NCBI GenBank assembly: GCA_015680685.1
Contig: MNCI01003349.1
Location: 64,049 to 128,048, forward strand
DNA: 64,000 bases
Direction: 5' to 3'
Source: Gnetum montanum
Lineage: Eukaryota; Streptophyta; Gnetopsida; Gnetales; Gnetaceae
Positions 1-11,186 of the stretch are shown piece after piece. The translations under genes and the position numbers were made by a program. How positions within the stretch are numbered: position 1 is the first letter of the stretch; each line of letters begins with the position of its first letter. The notes under the pieces are model-generated. The model ran no database searches and had not been told where the DNA came from. It saw only the letters and a list, made by a program, of their open reading frames with translations.

Positions 1-283
1 TGTATAAAAAACCCAAGATCTAGAGCACACTGCACCATCAAAGGCATTGCCTAACACAACAAGGAAAAAAAACGAGAATAATATCTAGCACGAAGAACTT
101 CGATGTCATGTTTTACCAGCCATTCATTTAATTGGGAAATAAGACTTGGATTTTGAGATAGGTAACTTAACATTTAAATGAACGTATATTTTGAAGAAAT
201 ATGAGCAACCAATGACTCAAAGACATCAACGGGAAGAATAAAATCAAGAGTCTTGGCTGCATCAACACCACTAGAACTAGCGC

Positions 284-304
284 ATATATATATATATATA
301 TATA
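284..304. repeat. (AT)n microsatellite
   Basis: A short uninterrupted AT dinucleotide run. No gene signal is visible between it and the kinase remnant that starts near 430. Confidence 0.8.
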
Positions 305-429
305 TCAATTGACTCTGATGATTTTAAAGAAAATGATGTTAACCAAGCCCGACTATTGGGCGAGGTAACAAGATAACTAAAAACGAAACCCTGTGGTCAA
401 GTTTGCTCTGTCTTTGTTTGTTCATGAGA

Positions 430-1072
430 AACGGATGTATTTGCATATAGCGTTGTAGTTTTAGAACTCATCAGTGGTTGGCTTCCAATCGACTCTTTAC
501 AGCATAGTTTGGTCATGTGGGTATGTTTTGACTATATAAATTTGATCAACCACTACCTCCTAACGGTTTTACGGTTCTAACAAGTTCGTTGTATTACTAC
601 AATTAATTAATTAATTAAATTCATGGGTGAATACAATGACAGGCGAAACCATTACTGGAATGCGGCAACTTTTGAATGTTGGTGGACCCTGGTTTGGGTA
701 ATGAATACGACCTGCATGAATTGAAGGCTATGGCGTTTACAGCCTGGTTGTGTGTTCAAGAGCATGCTGCATCAAGGCCCTCCATGAAACAAGTAAGCAG
801 GATAGGATAATTTTTAATCCTCTTTTATGTTAGCTAGCTAGCTTCCCAATATTATTTTGTTACCCGTTTATATGTGTGACTTTTGACTTCAGGTGGTTGA
901 AATTCTGAATGGAGAATGTGACAACAACATGGATAACTCAGATTTATGGAAACTTCCAGAAAAGAACTTGAACTTGCCTGACCTAGAAGAGATGCTAGGC
1001 TTTCAGGATTACACTGTAAACAGTTACCAGACGGATGTTAACCGTCACAGGGAAGTTGCTCTGGATTTTTGA
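430..1072 (+). pseudogene. 3' end of a receptor-like cytoplasmic kinase (class VI-like), with in-frame stop
   Basis: Three exon-like blocks encode the C-terminal lobe of a plant Ser/Thr kinase. Block 1 (about 430-520) reads TDVFAYSVVVLELISG (subdomain IX) through SLVMW, then a GT donor at 521. Block 2 (643-792) begins AKPLLE after a CAG acceptor and carries LVDPGLGNEYD and ASRPSMKQ (subdomains X-XI), followed by GTAAGC. Block 3 (893-1072) begins VVEILNGE and ends at TGA 1070-1072. Order, intron phases and the LVDP/RPxMxQVVEIL pattern match class VI receptor-like cytoplasmic kinases. TGA at 673-675 interrupts block 2 in frame. Block 1 also seems to lose one base at its start, although an exon boundary there is possible. 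No upstream kinase exons were recognised in 1-420; they may lie outside the window. A sequencing error at 673 is the main alternative to a pseudogene. Confidence 0.7.
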
Positions 1073-1627
1073 GGGGGTATCTCGTTCAGTGTATTCAAAA
1101 TTAGTTTGATGTTTCCCTGGGTTTTGGCAACTAAAAGAGGCACATATTTTTGCGGATCTTACTCTTCTGCGATTTGAGCAGGTTTAAATCAACCTATAAT
1201 ATTGATAAGCAGTCTTTAAATAAAAGCTACGACTGGTAGTAGTTTGGTTTATGTTAAATCATATTTATTATTGGTCTGCTTCAGTGGTCCGGTGAGGGTC
1301 CAGGGGAAGAAGGAAGGCATCCATGACTTACCCACAAATTAAAAGCAATCTAATCCAACAACCAAAGCAAGACTGCTCCGATTCCAATTCCAGGGGAAGT
1401 TACGAGGGCTGTTGCCGTTGATCTTGTGTGCTTTAAAAACTTAACGTAGTGTAGTTTACTTTACTTCACTATACTTTGGTTTCCTCTGTCGACAGTCCGT
1501 CCACCCATCCATTTGCGAATTCATCATCCACTTTGGATATCCCAATAGTCAAATTGTTTGAGCTTTTAACATTCCCTTAACTTCACTCCTAACCCTCACC
1601 CACTAAAAACGTTTATCACTTGAAGAA

Positions 1628-1935
1628 GGATATTAGACCCCAAAAGAATGAATAATAATTAAAAAAATCAAAGTACATCAGATCATTAACGTATAAGAGA
1701 AAGTCTAAAGAAAATGCCTAACAATTTTAGGAATACCTTTTCAAATTTTCATTCTTATAACTAATCTTGAAAAACCTTCCCTCTAGGATAGGAAAAGAAT
1801 TAAGTCTTGCCCTTTTTTAAAAGGACTCACATGGGTTTTCACTTCTTACTAAAAAGTTTCTTATAAAGAGAAATAGACTCTCTCTAAAGATAAAAGAAAG
1901 CATTAATTAGAAATATTCAACAAATAGCAACAAAA
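1628..1935. repeat. Dispersed repeat, copy 1
   Basis: This stretch aligns by eye with 11965-12215 in the same orientation. Shared stretches include AATGAATAATAAT near the start, TTTTCACTTCTTACTAAA in the middle, and TTTATAAAGA with CTCTTTCTAAA toward the end. The copies differ by substitutions and short indels, so they are old. No coding capacity was seen and the family is not recognised. Confidence 0.65.
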
Positions 1936-2019
1936 TTTGATAGCTTCCCCAACTTAAACAATAATAGCATGCAATGAGATCATTCCACTAATAGTCAAAT
2001 AAACTTAAACAATAATAAT

Positions 2020-2275
2020 AAGATGTTAGACTAGTGGTATGAGTTTTGGCCTAATAACCCTATGTCACAAGTTCAATTCTACTAGGTAGCACTAAGTTAT
2101 AAACTTCTATAAATCTTGGGGTGTACGTTGGTTTGACTTATTTCAAGTTCTAACACCTCCTCAAATAAACTTGAACAATAATAATGAGGTGTTAGCATAA
2201 TAATAAGATCACAATTTAGTTACTCCAAGTTATAAGTTCAATTACAATGGATAGCACTGAGCTATAAAAGTTGCA
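2020..2275 (+). repeat. Two SINE-like units with Pol III box-like motifs
   Basis: Two related units lie at about 2026-2105 and 2193-2270. Each has GTTAG near its start and an internal AAGTTCAATT followed by TAGCACTnAGnTATAAA. AGTTCAATTC resembles a degenerate B box, and TAGTGGTATGAG in unit 1 resembles an A box. This is weak evidence for a tRNA-derived SINE; a non-mobile repeat is also possible. Confidence 0.35.
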
Positions 2276-3300
2276 CTTATGTTTTAAAAAAGTTTCATTT
2301 TAGCTATATTTTGTGGGGGTACATATATAGTCATTTATTTTCAATTCTCCAGGATATATATCCAACATAAACTTTTACAATGCTTTCATTAAATATAACA
2401 ACCAATGTATCAAATTAGTATATCTATTAGAATCAAACCTATGACTTGCAAGAAACAAGCTACATGTCCTTACCAGTTGAGCAATCCCTCAATTAATGAC
2501 TTTTCCTTTGTAGAATAAATTTATACTTCAAAATTACATAGATTAATGAATCCATTACAAAAAATAAAATTACATGAGCTTGTAAAGGATACTAAGGCTT
2601 AACTCCACTCTTCTAGTAATTTCCGTACCAAACTCCAATTAGGTCTCCAACCATCATGAACTAATAGTGGATTCTTCATAATATCTACCTAATTACAAAG
2701 TTCTTCTTTTGCTCATTAATTATTTAAGTGAAACCAATGGAAGTTTAAGTCTAAGCTATCATCATGACATAGACATTCTTGCCCACTCTTTCAAAGTGGT
2801 TTTTCTCAGAGATCTTTAATAGCTCATTAGGTTTTTTCTTTCTTTCTTTCTTTTTATTTCTTTTGATGATGATGAATATTTAATTCCACAAACTAGATTT
2901 TTCATGAATATCAATCACCATGCATTCCTTTGTTAAGGATCATACTGTTTTGTTTTTGTTTTATGAACATATTTTGCTAAATGCTTAGTATCTCATTGGA
3001 TTCTATTACTTTATTTTCTCAATCTTCTTCAATAATGATAAGTAATTATTGTTACAAACGAGGTCTATCATGAAGGTCAATTATTGTATCTTTCTTTGTT
3101 AAGGATCAAGTTGTTTTATTATGATTTAACCAACATGTTTTGTGAATTGCTATTAACTATGAAATTGAATTTATGTAATGTTAATACTTTGTAGGAATGT
3201 CCATTCACTATTAATTCTTGGAGATTAACCTCATACATATTTTTTATGAATTTCTACCTTATTGGAATAATGTTACGCCAGGTAATGCTACAAAGAAATC

Positions 3301-3780
3301 CTTGAGCCAATGAAAGGAGGTCAAGTCATTAGTTCATTGTGTGATAAGGACATGCACATTATATTGTTATATTCCTTTATAATTTCTCTAAAGTAGCATA
3401 CTAGCTATAAGTTATGACATGTATTTATAATCAAATTGTTTTAGGTTCTAATACCCCATTAACTACATCTTTTATACAATGTGTCCTACAACATCATATT
3501 TAGAAGCCAAAAAGTGATGCAAAATATGTGACACTAATTCTTGAGCCAAGGAAATGATGTTAATTGATTAGCTCATTGTGTGATAAGGATGTGTATGTCA
3601 TATTATTATATTTCCTTATAATTTTTCTAAAGCAATATACTAGCTATAAGTCTTGGAATGTATTTAGAGTCAAATTATTTCAGGTTCTAATACCCTATTA
3701 CCTACATCATTCTTTATAGAATGTGCACTACAACACTATATTTATAAGCCAAAAAATATGCAAAATATGTGCCGCTAATT
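3301..3780. repeat. Direct duplication of about 240 bp
   Basis: Two adjacent diverged copies (about 3301-3539 and 3540-3780). Both begin CTTGAGCCAA/CTTGAGCCAAG, contain TCATTGTGTGATAAGGA, TACTAGCTATAAGT and AGGTTCTAATACCC, and end with GCCAAAAA...GCAAAATATGTG. No coding capacity. Confidence 0.8.
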
Positions 3781-3915
3781 TCTCATATTTGTTGCAAATG
3801 TTTATATTTCTTGACAACTTTCTATTGCTATTTCAAATCCTTTTGCTAATTTAAGTTTAAGTACAAATGTTGAAAGTGATATAAATGAACAATGAAGTGT
3901 TAGCCTATCAGTAAG

Positions 3916-4730
3916 TGATGAGTGGCGAGGTACCCCTACACTCAACCATACCAATACGAGCATTACACAGGCGATCCGATCGAACTCGAAGGACTAAGTG
4001 CTTACGCTCCTTATGGAACACTTAAGGTTAATCAAACGTTGTCTTCCCAGACTTACTTGTATTGTCACAATTGTATGGTTAAGTAAGTCTGAGGTATAGG
4101 ATTTTTATAACTTTTATCTTTTTATCGCCTATGCTAAGAGAGGAAAGGGTGAAGAGACTAAGTAACTAACTTTCACTAACTAAGCTTTAATCGTACTAGC
4201 ATCAGTATCCGTTCCCACTTACTGTACACACCCTGAACTAGTGCAACGCTACTAGGATTACCAAACACTATTCATTACTGGGTTACCAAGCGTAGCACAC
4301 ATGCTCGAAGCGGTCATACTAAATGCACTTAACTAAGAGTTGAGGGTTGAGAGAGATTAATTATCTAAGAAAGAATTTAAGCATTTAACATTAATTAAAT
4401 CCTAATTAGCTTAGTCCATGCACTACAAGGTTTATTAGAAAGTTCGTATTTATTTCCATACACAAATGTGTGCTTAGGTACAATTTGCTCGAATAAAGAT
4501 CTGTTCACTTTGAGACTCCTACTGCGGGCACATGGAAATTATTCTATCTCTTGAATGGTAAAACTGCCAGAGTTTAGCTAAGGGTCTAGATCTAGATGAG
4601 GAAACAATGGAAAGCCACCTCTTATTTATAGACAAGGCGACAGGCTACGATATCACGTATGCAATATCACAGGGGTCGACACGATATCGCGTACATGATA
4701 TTGCGGCCCATGCGATATCGCGTCCCATCA
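3916..4730 (-). repeat. 3' LTR of element A
   Basis: On the minus strand it starts TGATGGGACGCGATATCGCG and ends CTCGCCACTCATCA. It has palindromic GATATCGCG motifs at its start (4640-4728), a TATA box (CTATAAATAAGAGG, near 4620-4634) and a CAATAAAG-like poly(A) signal further in. The polypurine tract abuts it. The five bases on the outer side are gtaag (3911-3915). Confidence 0.9.
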
Positions 4731-4739
4731 TACCCCCAT
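4731..4739 (-). promoter_or_regulatory. Polypurine tract of element A
   Basis: ATGGGGGTA on the minus strand, immediately before the 3' LTR. The same tract, preceded by CAGTCATG-like sequence, precedes the 3' LTRs of B, D and E. Confidence 0.85.
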
Positions 4740-5559
4740 GACTGATAAAAACTCATCCTCGAGTTCCTTACAAAATATTGGGAAGGTATGGGATTATTAA
4801 CTTGAATGACACTAATGGTAGATGGGGTGACATGTGAACGGATCATCATTACAATACATTGAAAAATTTAGTGTTCATGACAACAAGAGTGAACACTATA
4901 CATAATTGACATCCAGCCTTATTTGGTAGTTGAGAGAGAAGAGAGAAGAGAGAGAGAAAAGAAGAAGTATGCTGCTACCAACGCCAGGATTGCACCTTTT
5001 GTTGTCCATCCATAAGTGCGCCATCAATCTTGTCCCTTGCATAACTGCTTCAGCACCAATCCATTCCAAGTATTTTCTCCAGATCCAATCCGTTGTTGTA
5101 AGGATAAATGAATCATAATACAATTAATACCTTGCTTCGGTGTAAGGTCCATTGGTTGAGTTGTGATATGGCTTATACAGATTTGGAGATATAATACTGG
5201 TGACTACTCGAGGTGTAAGGGTTTAGAGAAAATCAAAAAAATTAGACCAGGACCACCATGACTGAGAGCGAACCTCCAGTAGCGATAGAATGGAAAAAGA
5301 TAAGCAATAAGAAAGATGAAGAAAAAGAAACAATGGCAACGCCAATAAAATGGATGTCAAAGATGGAAATAAACAAAATAATTGGTGATTTCATAAATGT
5401 TTAAGGGAAAGAAATTAACAGATGCACCAAATAGGAATGTCAGTGGGTCCTCCCCAAAGTAGGCTCATGCCCTTAATTCCTTGACAATCTCACATTCAAA
5501 GAGTCTGTAGGCTCTAGAAATGTCATTTGGAAGCAAGAGTTAAAGTCTTAACCACAAGA
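4740..5559 (-). other. Distal 3' non-coding domain of element A
   Basis: Lies between the N gap and the polypurine tract, with no recognised protein. It contains a GA-rich stretch (about 4932-4966 on the plus strand) and several short frames without family resemblance. The equivalent part of B is hidden in its own N gap, so conservation cannot be judged. Confidence 0.5.
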
Positions 5560-5886
5560 NNNNNNNNNNNNNNNNNNNNNNNNNNNNNNNNNNNNNNNNN
5601 NNNNNNNNNNNNNNNNNNNNNNNNNNNNNNNNNNNNNNNNNNNNNNNNNNNNNNNNNNNNNNNNNNNNNNNNNNNNNNNNNNNNNNNNNNNNNNNNNNNN
5701 NNNNNNNNNNNNNNNNNNNNNNNNNNNNNNNNNNNNNNNNNNNNNNNNNNNNNNNNNNNNNNNNNNNNNNNNNNNNNNNNNNNNNNNNNNNNNNNNNNNN
5801 NNNNNNNNNNNNNNNNNNNNNNNNNNNNNNNNNNNNNNNNNNNNNNNNNNNNNNNNNNNNNNNNNNNNNNNNNNNNNNNNNNNNNN
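5560..5886. other. Assembly gap (327 N)
   Basis: A run of N inside the 3' domain of A. It begins just after the left arm of the conserved stem-loop (minus strand) and hides the right arm and the linker module seen in B. Confidence 0.99.
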
Positions 5887-5899
5887 TTTTTTTTTTTGC

Positions 5900-5913
5900 G
5901 TGAGAACCACACC
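5900..5913 (-). other. Left arm of conserved 3' stem-loop (element A)
   Basis: GGTGTGGTTCTCAC on the minus strand is identical to the left arm in B (46227-46240). The pairing arm falls in the adjacent N gap, so the stem cannot be confirmed in this copy. Confidence 0.6.
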
Positions 5914-5979
5914 ATGAAAAGACTTATTATTTTTATTTGCTCAGCTTCCCAATAATGTGACAATGTATAGTAAGAAAAC

Positions 5980-6162
5980 TCAAGAAGAAATCATCCAAGC
6001 ACCCAAGAAAATGGCTAGCACAAATGCATCAAATCCCCTTGAAGTCACACCCTTTTTAATCCTTGAGTCCTTCCTTAGTTTGAGAAATACCCAGTCACCG
6101 ATTCGTTGATAGTTCTTATTATTGGGAAAGGGACTATACAGTTTCAAGCCAAGAGAGACCAT
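5980..6162 (-). CDS. Small ORF with C-terminal hydrophobic segment in the 3' domain of A
   Basis: A 60-residue frame beginning MVSLGLKLYSP, with a basic middle (LKLRKDSRIKKG) and a hydrophobic end (FDAFVLAIFLGAWM). B has a matching sequence at 45977-46203, where the hydrophobic part extends to about 24 residues and could span a membrane. In both copies a CAG that could be a splice acceptor lies 40-50 bases upstream of the ATG. A ends early relative to B by a one-base difference. Substitutions between copies are not clearly biased to silent sites, so coding selection is unproven; it may be a decayed remnant of a longer ORF. Confidence 0.3.
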   Translation of the reverse strand: MVSLGLKLYSPFPNNKNYQRIGDWVFLKLRKDSRIKKGVTSRGFDAFVLAIFLGAWMISS

Positions 6163-6632
6163 AGAAATTTATGAATGCGTGGGTGATGTGGACTCATTAT
6201 CTGTTATATCAAAAGAACCATACCTTAGTATCAACATCATAACTTAAAGGTAAAAACCAAATATTAGCAATCAATGGAATACAGTTCATACCATCTTTGG
6301 AGCACTTATTAAGTGACGAATCAAACAAAATAATCAAACACACAAAGAAATGAAAAAGTATAAATGATGTTGTAAAAAAAATAAGAAAAGTTAAAGAAAT
6401 TTGTAAAACAAAAATGTGTAAAAAAAACTTAAAAGAAAAATGAAGTTTGCAAATGATCAGCATAGGTGGCCAACTCCCCCATGACTGAATTGGAAGGGAG
6501 AGATTCGAAATAGTGAGCGAGATCATCCTCTATCAAATGTGCTATGTGCATAGAATGTTCTAGGTTCATGATAAGGGTTAGTCGGTTGCACACAAACTAG
6601 TATTCTCCTATCAAAGTACTCATTTTTATTTT

Positions 6633-7430
6633 CTAAGAGTTTCCAATTCCCTCGATTGGTGGTTTCAAATTAAGGGTTGGAAGTTGACGACACTCTTGCT
6701 CTAGTGCATCTATGCTTTCTTCGTGGGCGCAAGTTGGTCCCCCAATTAGTTCCATGCATATTGGTGGGTTGCTTTCTTGATTAGCTGTTAACCACTGGGT
6801 GTTCTTTTGTTGTGTGGTTGCTACATACAGGCACTTTTGTATGTTAACTTCATATGTGAACTGGTTGCATGTAGGAGATGTTGAACGCTCCTGTACACTA
6901 TCATCCTCTGTATCACTATATGTGATGCATGGAACCTTCTTCTTCTCGATCTTTCCATAAGTGTTTTCTTTAGATATTTCCAAGGAAAGATCACGGATTC
7001 CTAGGCATGCGTTCACGGTACTTAGCCATGCCCTTCCCATTATTATTGGGAAGTCCCCCTTTTCATTGTTGACTTGTATCACTAGGAAATCAGCTGGGTA
7101 TGACCAACCACACATAGTGATAACGATGTCCTTAACCAATCCCAAGAGAATAGTGATGGACTGGTCAGCCAGCTCTAAGTGAATATTGCTCTNAACCAAT
7201 CCCAAGAGAATAGTGATGGACTGGTCAGCCAGTTCTAAGTGAATATTGCTCTTCTTTAGTGGAGGCAGGTTCTAAGCTTTATACATTTCCTGTGATATCA
7301 AGTTGACTCCGGAACCTGAGTCCAAAAGAGCCTTACGTGGTTCATTCCCAGCGACTTGGAGGTAGATTAAGGGACTTCTTGGAAAGGTGGCCCACCTTCA
7401 TCCAGTCAGTGATGGTATGTGTTAACATAA
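6633..7430 (-). pseudogene. Retroelement aspartic protease (element A)
   Basis: Reads toward lower coordinates. The catalytic DSGSGVNLIS block lies near 7300-7330, followed by ELADQSITILLGLVKDI, CGWSYPADFLVI and the PIIMGRAWL hydrophobic motif typical of pepsin-like proteases in the Athila/Tat branch. It would process the Gag polyprotein. It is interrupted by an assembly-type duplication around the N at 7193 and by a stop near 7275. After PCITYSDTEDD a variable tail ends at about 6633, where RT would normally begin in an autonomous element; none follows. Confidence 0.8.
7134..7252. other. Duplicated segment flanking a single N (probable assembly join)
   Basis: 59 bases at 7134-7192 are repeated at 7194-7252 with one difference, separated by a lone N at 7193. 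The repeat lies inside the protease reading frame and has no counterpart in B. It is best read as two overlapping contig ends placed in series. Confidence 0.85.
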
Positions 7431-7439
7431 CCATATGCG

Positions 7440-9966
7440 TTGAGCTCTGTTGTTAGTTTGAAGGGAGCTCTGAAGCCTTATTTGATGGAGGAACGTTCAG
7501 AGGCTCAACCGCTTGTGGTTGTGAGAGCTTGTTTGGACTATTGGTTCTGAAGAAAGGTATTCTCCTTGTACGGTTGTCAGAACCAGCAGCAGGTTGAAGG
7601 TTTACTACTCTCGTAGCATTGCGTTGCTACGGTTGAGTGGGGAGTTCCCCTTGCATCGCTGAAGCAAGTGGTAGTGGAGCTATCAATGTAAGAGTTGCAG
7701 GTGGATTTGGAGGATGGTATGCATGTGGTGTGTCTATCCCATGAGAAGGAGTCTTATAATGTTCCTGAGCTTGGTAGTGACGTTGTGGGCTCACATGACC
7801 AACAGAGTCACTTGGAGAGATTGGCTGCTGCACGTAGTAGCCATATGGATCCGATTGTCGGTAAGGGTATTGTTGCCTTAGCGGTGGCATCTCCCATGAT
7901 TGTGGGTATTGCCACTGCTGGTGTTGCTCCATAGGTTTTGGTGGAGTTCCACTTGGATAATATGTTAACAGTTGGTGGAACTGCCTCGGGTTACCTTGGG
8001 GATAAGGTAACTGATGGGGTGCTTGTCATTTGTTAAGTCTTGGGTTGAGTGCATACACCCCAAACTCTTGCAGATGTGAGATTATTGGGCAACATCCCTT
8101 AGGATAGTCATATTGGCATATTTCACATCCACCATCATTGTCTGTATCCAAATCCAGAACCTCTTTAGTGATAGCTAATTTACCCTTACCTTTGTTACAT
8201 GCATGGTCCAAATCCCTCTTCTTTTTCTTATCATGGTCACTACTTCGCTCCTTAGACTCCTCTACAGTTTTTAAAACAATTTCAAATCTACTATCTAAGA
8301 AGTCCCACATTTGATCTACCTTGGCTGACACTTCTCTTGTTAATTTTTGAAGCGGCAAGGTTTTCCTACTTACCAACTCTTCGAGTGGTAACTCATCCTC
8401 CTCCTCACAAAATCTTACTCCCCTCTTTCAGAGGGAAGGATCGTGGTTATACTCTTCTGTGCTTTCTCTCTTACATAGCTCTCCTTCTTCCTTAGCTACT
8501 TGCTCCAAAAGTCTATGAACCTCATGGGACCTAAGTTTAGATAATCTCCCTTGGGCATATGTCCTAAGGGTTCTCCTAGTTTCATGTCTTAGCCCATCTA
8601 CGAGATGGCGTAGTTGATCCCGTTGTGTGTAACCATGGCCCAGACAACGATATAGCAATGCATAATATCGGCCCATGGTAGCATCCAAGGGTTCAGGATT
8701 ACCCTGCTTCCATCCTTGGATCTACTTCCGCAAGTTGGACACTCGGGAGTATGTTTGGTATTTATCGTTAAACAGTTCTAACATTGTACTCCACCTTCGA
8801 ATGGATTCCGATTCTAAGGACCGATACCAGTTTTCCGCTTCCTTTATGAGTGTACTTGGGAAAAACTTTAACTTTTGCCACTCATTTTCAATGTTCTGCA
8901 AGGCGCAGGCATCGTGAAATGCCTGTAAGTGATTCTGCGGATCAATGTTGTATCCCCCCTCAAATCATGTAATATTATTCATGTCTAGTCTCTTGATCCA
9001 GCTATCTTTTTGGTGCCTTGTAGGTATTCTAAAGACCTCCATAATGTCTAACATGCTTCGGGTTGCAAGTAAGGGTTCGTCATGGTCGTTTCTCTCATGG
9101 TGTCTATGATGCCTACGTGGTTCCCTACTTTCCCTTCTTCCATGCCTTGATTTGCTATAGTGCCCTCGTCCTCACTCTCGACTCTTTCGTCGAGGTTTCT
9201 CATTTTGCTTACCCTTGTCCTCACGATGAGGTTCCTGGTGACTGCGTCCCAACGTTGAAGGAGAGGGTGAATGTTGCGATGAAGGGGAAGAGGAAGAAGA
9301 ACCATCGTTGTGATGATGTTTCCTACCTTCCCTTCGGTGATCTTGACCCCAATCGTGATGACAATCAGAATGCTTGCCCTTATCTTGTGTTTGTGTTCCC
9401 TCATTGAACACTTGGTGTTCGTGGGAATCAGAACCAAGGTTGTGTATCATAGAGTGAAGGTTCTGATACACCACCTCCTCACTATCATTAGGAGGGGGAA
9501 CATCATTTTGTGAAGAACCTATTGAGATAGGTTCACCACCTTTAATTTTGCTTATGACGGGCGAAGCATTATGGGGTCCTTTCCCCTTCAACGATGTGTG
9601 GTAACTCTCCTGCTGCAAGTCCCGTTGACGTTGCACTTCTGTGGGATGGTAGTCCCTTACGTTGTAATCGCATGCAATGTACTCAATGTATAATTGCAAC
9701 ATGCCAATTCATGCAAGGGCACGAAGGAGCATGTTGGGGGCGGCTCTGTCTGGAGGCAACACTATGTTACTCTCCAAGTCTCTCCAACACAGTTGTTCGT
9801 CTTGATGGAAGACAAAGGTAAAGTCAGGTATATATTCATCGTGATGAGTATATACCACACTGAATTGTTGAGGAACTGACGATTCTTGGTTATGTATGTT
9901 GTGTTGCCGACTGTCTCTAGTGTTGGTCCTAGGCGGTGAAGTGCTTTTGTGTGGAGAAGAAGACAT
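7440..9966 (-). pseudogene. Gag polyprotein (element A), broken
   Basis: Starts at ATG 9966-9964 (MSSSPHKSTSPP). The order is an N-terminal conserved block (IPDFTFVFHQDEQLCWRDL, residues about 40-60), a Ser/His/Arg-rich low-complexity stretch (9172-9500), the retrotransposon gag core (about 9050-8428, with HLQAFHDACALQNIENEW, WYRSLE and EPLDATMGRYYALLYR), a Cys/His segment (CEICQYDYPKGCCP, near 8080-8130) and a Pro/Gln-rich tail (7932-7627). The Cys/His segment is not a canonical CX2CX4HX4C zinc knuckle. Several stops (for example K* before IQGWKQ) and frame changes make it non-functional as it stands. Gag would form the retroelement particle. Confidence 0.85.
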
Positions 9967-10092
9967 TTTAGTCTTGTTCGGTGTGCTATTTATCGTTATG
10001 TTATTTTTCTCTTGATTAACCCTAAGGGTTCGTTCTAGCTCCCAACGATGTAAATGATTTCCTATGTTCTACGTAGTGCACAAACAACTAAG

Positions 10093-10110
10093 TCCCCAAC
10101 AACGGTGCCA
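10093..10110 (-). promoter_or_regulatory. Primer-binding site of element A (tRNA-Asp-like)
   Basis: The minus strand reads TGGCACCGTTGTTGGGGA, one base inside the LTR end. It differs at three positions from the complement of the plant tRNA-Asp 3' end. All three are C-to-T or G-to-A changes, as expected from decay. Confidence 0.8.
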
Positions 10111-10111
10111 A

Positions 10112-10287
10112 TGATGAGTGGCGAGGTACCCCTACACTCAACCATACCAATACAAGCGTTACACATGCGATCCGGTCGAACTCCAAGGACTAAGTGCTTA
10201 TGCACCTTATGGAACACTTAAGGTTAATCAATCGTTGTTTTCCTAGACTTACTTGTATTGTCACGATTGTATGGTTAAGTAAGTCCA
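10112..10287 (-). repeat. Truncated 5' LTR of element A
   Basis: 176 bases matching the first part (plus-strand view) of the 3' LTR, from TGATGAGTGGCGAGG to AAGTAAGTC. After that, similarity stops inside a perfect inverted repeat. U3 and the promoter are lost, so this copy cannot be transcribed from its own LTR. Confidence 0.85.
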
Positions 10288-10306
10288 AATCACAATATTT
10301 GGACTT
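10281..10306. repeat. Perfect 10-bp inverted repeat at the LTR breakpoint
   Basis: AAGTCCAAAT (10281-10290), six bases, then ATTTGGACTT (10297-10306). The LTR of A ends within the left arm. Confidence 0.85.
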
Positions 10307-11186
10307 GGATAATTCAAAAATATCTTTTTTTCAACAATTGTACAAACTATAGTGCTTTAAGGATATGTGGCATGGGGCCTAAGTCTTGATCAAGAATCAT
10401 GAAACAAAAATAACCTTCAAAATAGCTCTTGTTAGATGAATTTAAAGTAAAAACTCAAGTCCTGTATGTAGTACTTTTATTAGAAACTAATTTTTTGCTG
10501 TTGGAAGCTAAAGCAATGTATCAATTTTTAACACTATACTTGAGAAATAAAAATCATAATAAGATCTCATGAGAGATCATCTAAGAATCTCAACAACAAG
10601 GGTGGTTCTATGAAGGAAGATTGTGTTTAAAAAAATAGAGTATTCATAGAATATACTAAATTCAAAACAAGCTTGAAAACCTGTTAAAAAAAGTTTTAAA
10701 GAGATGACAAAATAAGGCATAAACACAAAAATGGCTTCAATTTTACTAGCAAAATATTAGATGTGGCAGACATGATGAAACAAAATATTTACGTCCAATA
10801 ATTCAAATATCCATAAGAATACTAATTAGTAGAGTAAAAATGGGATCATACCATCTCTAAGTTGACACTAAAAGATGGAGCAATGAGTAACACGAAGAAT
10901 ACGTTAAGTGTGTTAACTTTAAGTGGTAGAAGATGAGCAACATATATTATTAAAATGTTATAGAATAGATTTCTTTAGACTAAAATGGCAAATCTCTAAT
11001 TAATCTTTATATGAGCTATTCAAGCTAAAAGTGTTAATTCTTGGGAATTATACAAAAGACATGTTCAAGTTACATAAATATTGAACACATCTATTGTACT
11101 CATGATTTATTGTTACAAATGTATTTTGCTCAAGTTTATTTGTTTGACAAATCCTAATAGTATTAGATATTACTTAAGTACTATAT

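Larger units (their letters stand above)
1073..3300. other. AT-rich intergenic region with dispersed repeats
   Basis: No supported gene. It contains one copy of a dispersed repeat (1628-1935), a pair of SINE-like units (2020-2275), and a (TTTC)n run near 2837. Reading frames are short and interrupted. Confidence 0.6.
3916..10287 (-). mobile_element. Element A: Ty3/gypsy LTR retrotransposon, gag-protease only, 5' LTR truncated
   Basis: Read on the minus strand the order is 5' LTR remnant (10287-10112), primer-binding site (10110-10093), leader, gag (from 9966), protease (to 6633), a 3' non-coding domain with an N gap, polypurine tract (4739-4731) and 3' LTR (4730-3916). No RT, RNase H or integrase lies between protease and polypurine tract. 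B, elsewhere in the window, has the same organisation, so loss of polymerase is probably ancestral to this group and not a private deletion. Gag is broken by stops and frameshifts. The gag core and protease resemble the Athila/Tat branch of plant Ty3/gypsy elements. No TSD can be assigned because the 5' end is missing. Confidence 0.85.

Noticed and set aside
5523-5963. Open frames running through the N gaps (also 27775-28572, 46618-47452, 59899-60862)
   Set aside because: They are open only because N cannot encode a stop; the real bases are few and belong to LTRs or non-coding domains.
8080-8130. Zinc-knuckle nucleocapsid motif in Gag (CEICQYDYPKGCC and equivalents)
   Set aside because: The Cys spacing does not fit CX2CX4HX4C. 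It is conserved in A, B and D and may bind metal differently, but it cannot be called a zinc knuckle.
9063-9407. Plus-strand frames across the Gag of A, and minus-strand frames across the Gag of B, C and D
   Set aside because: Shadows of the low-complexity Ser/His/Arg-rich Gag region on the opposite strand.
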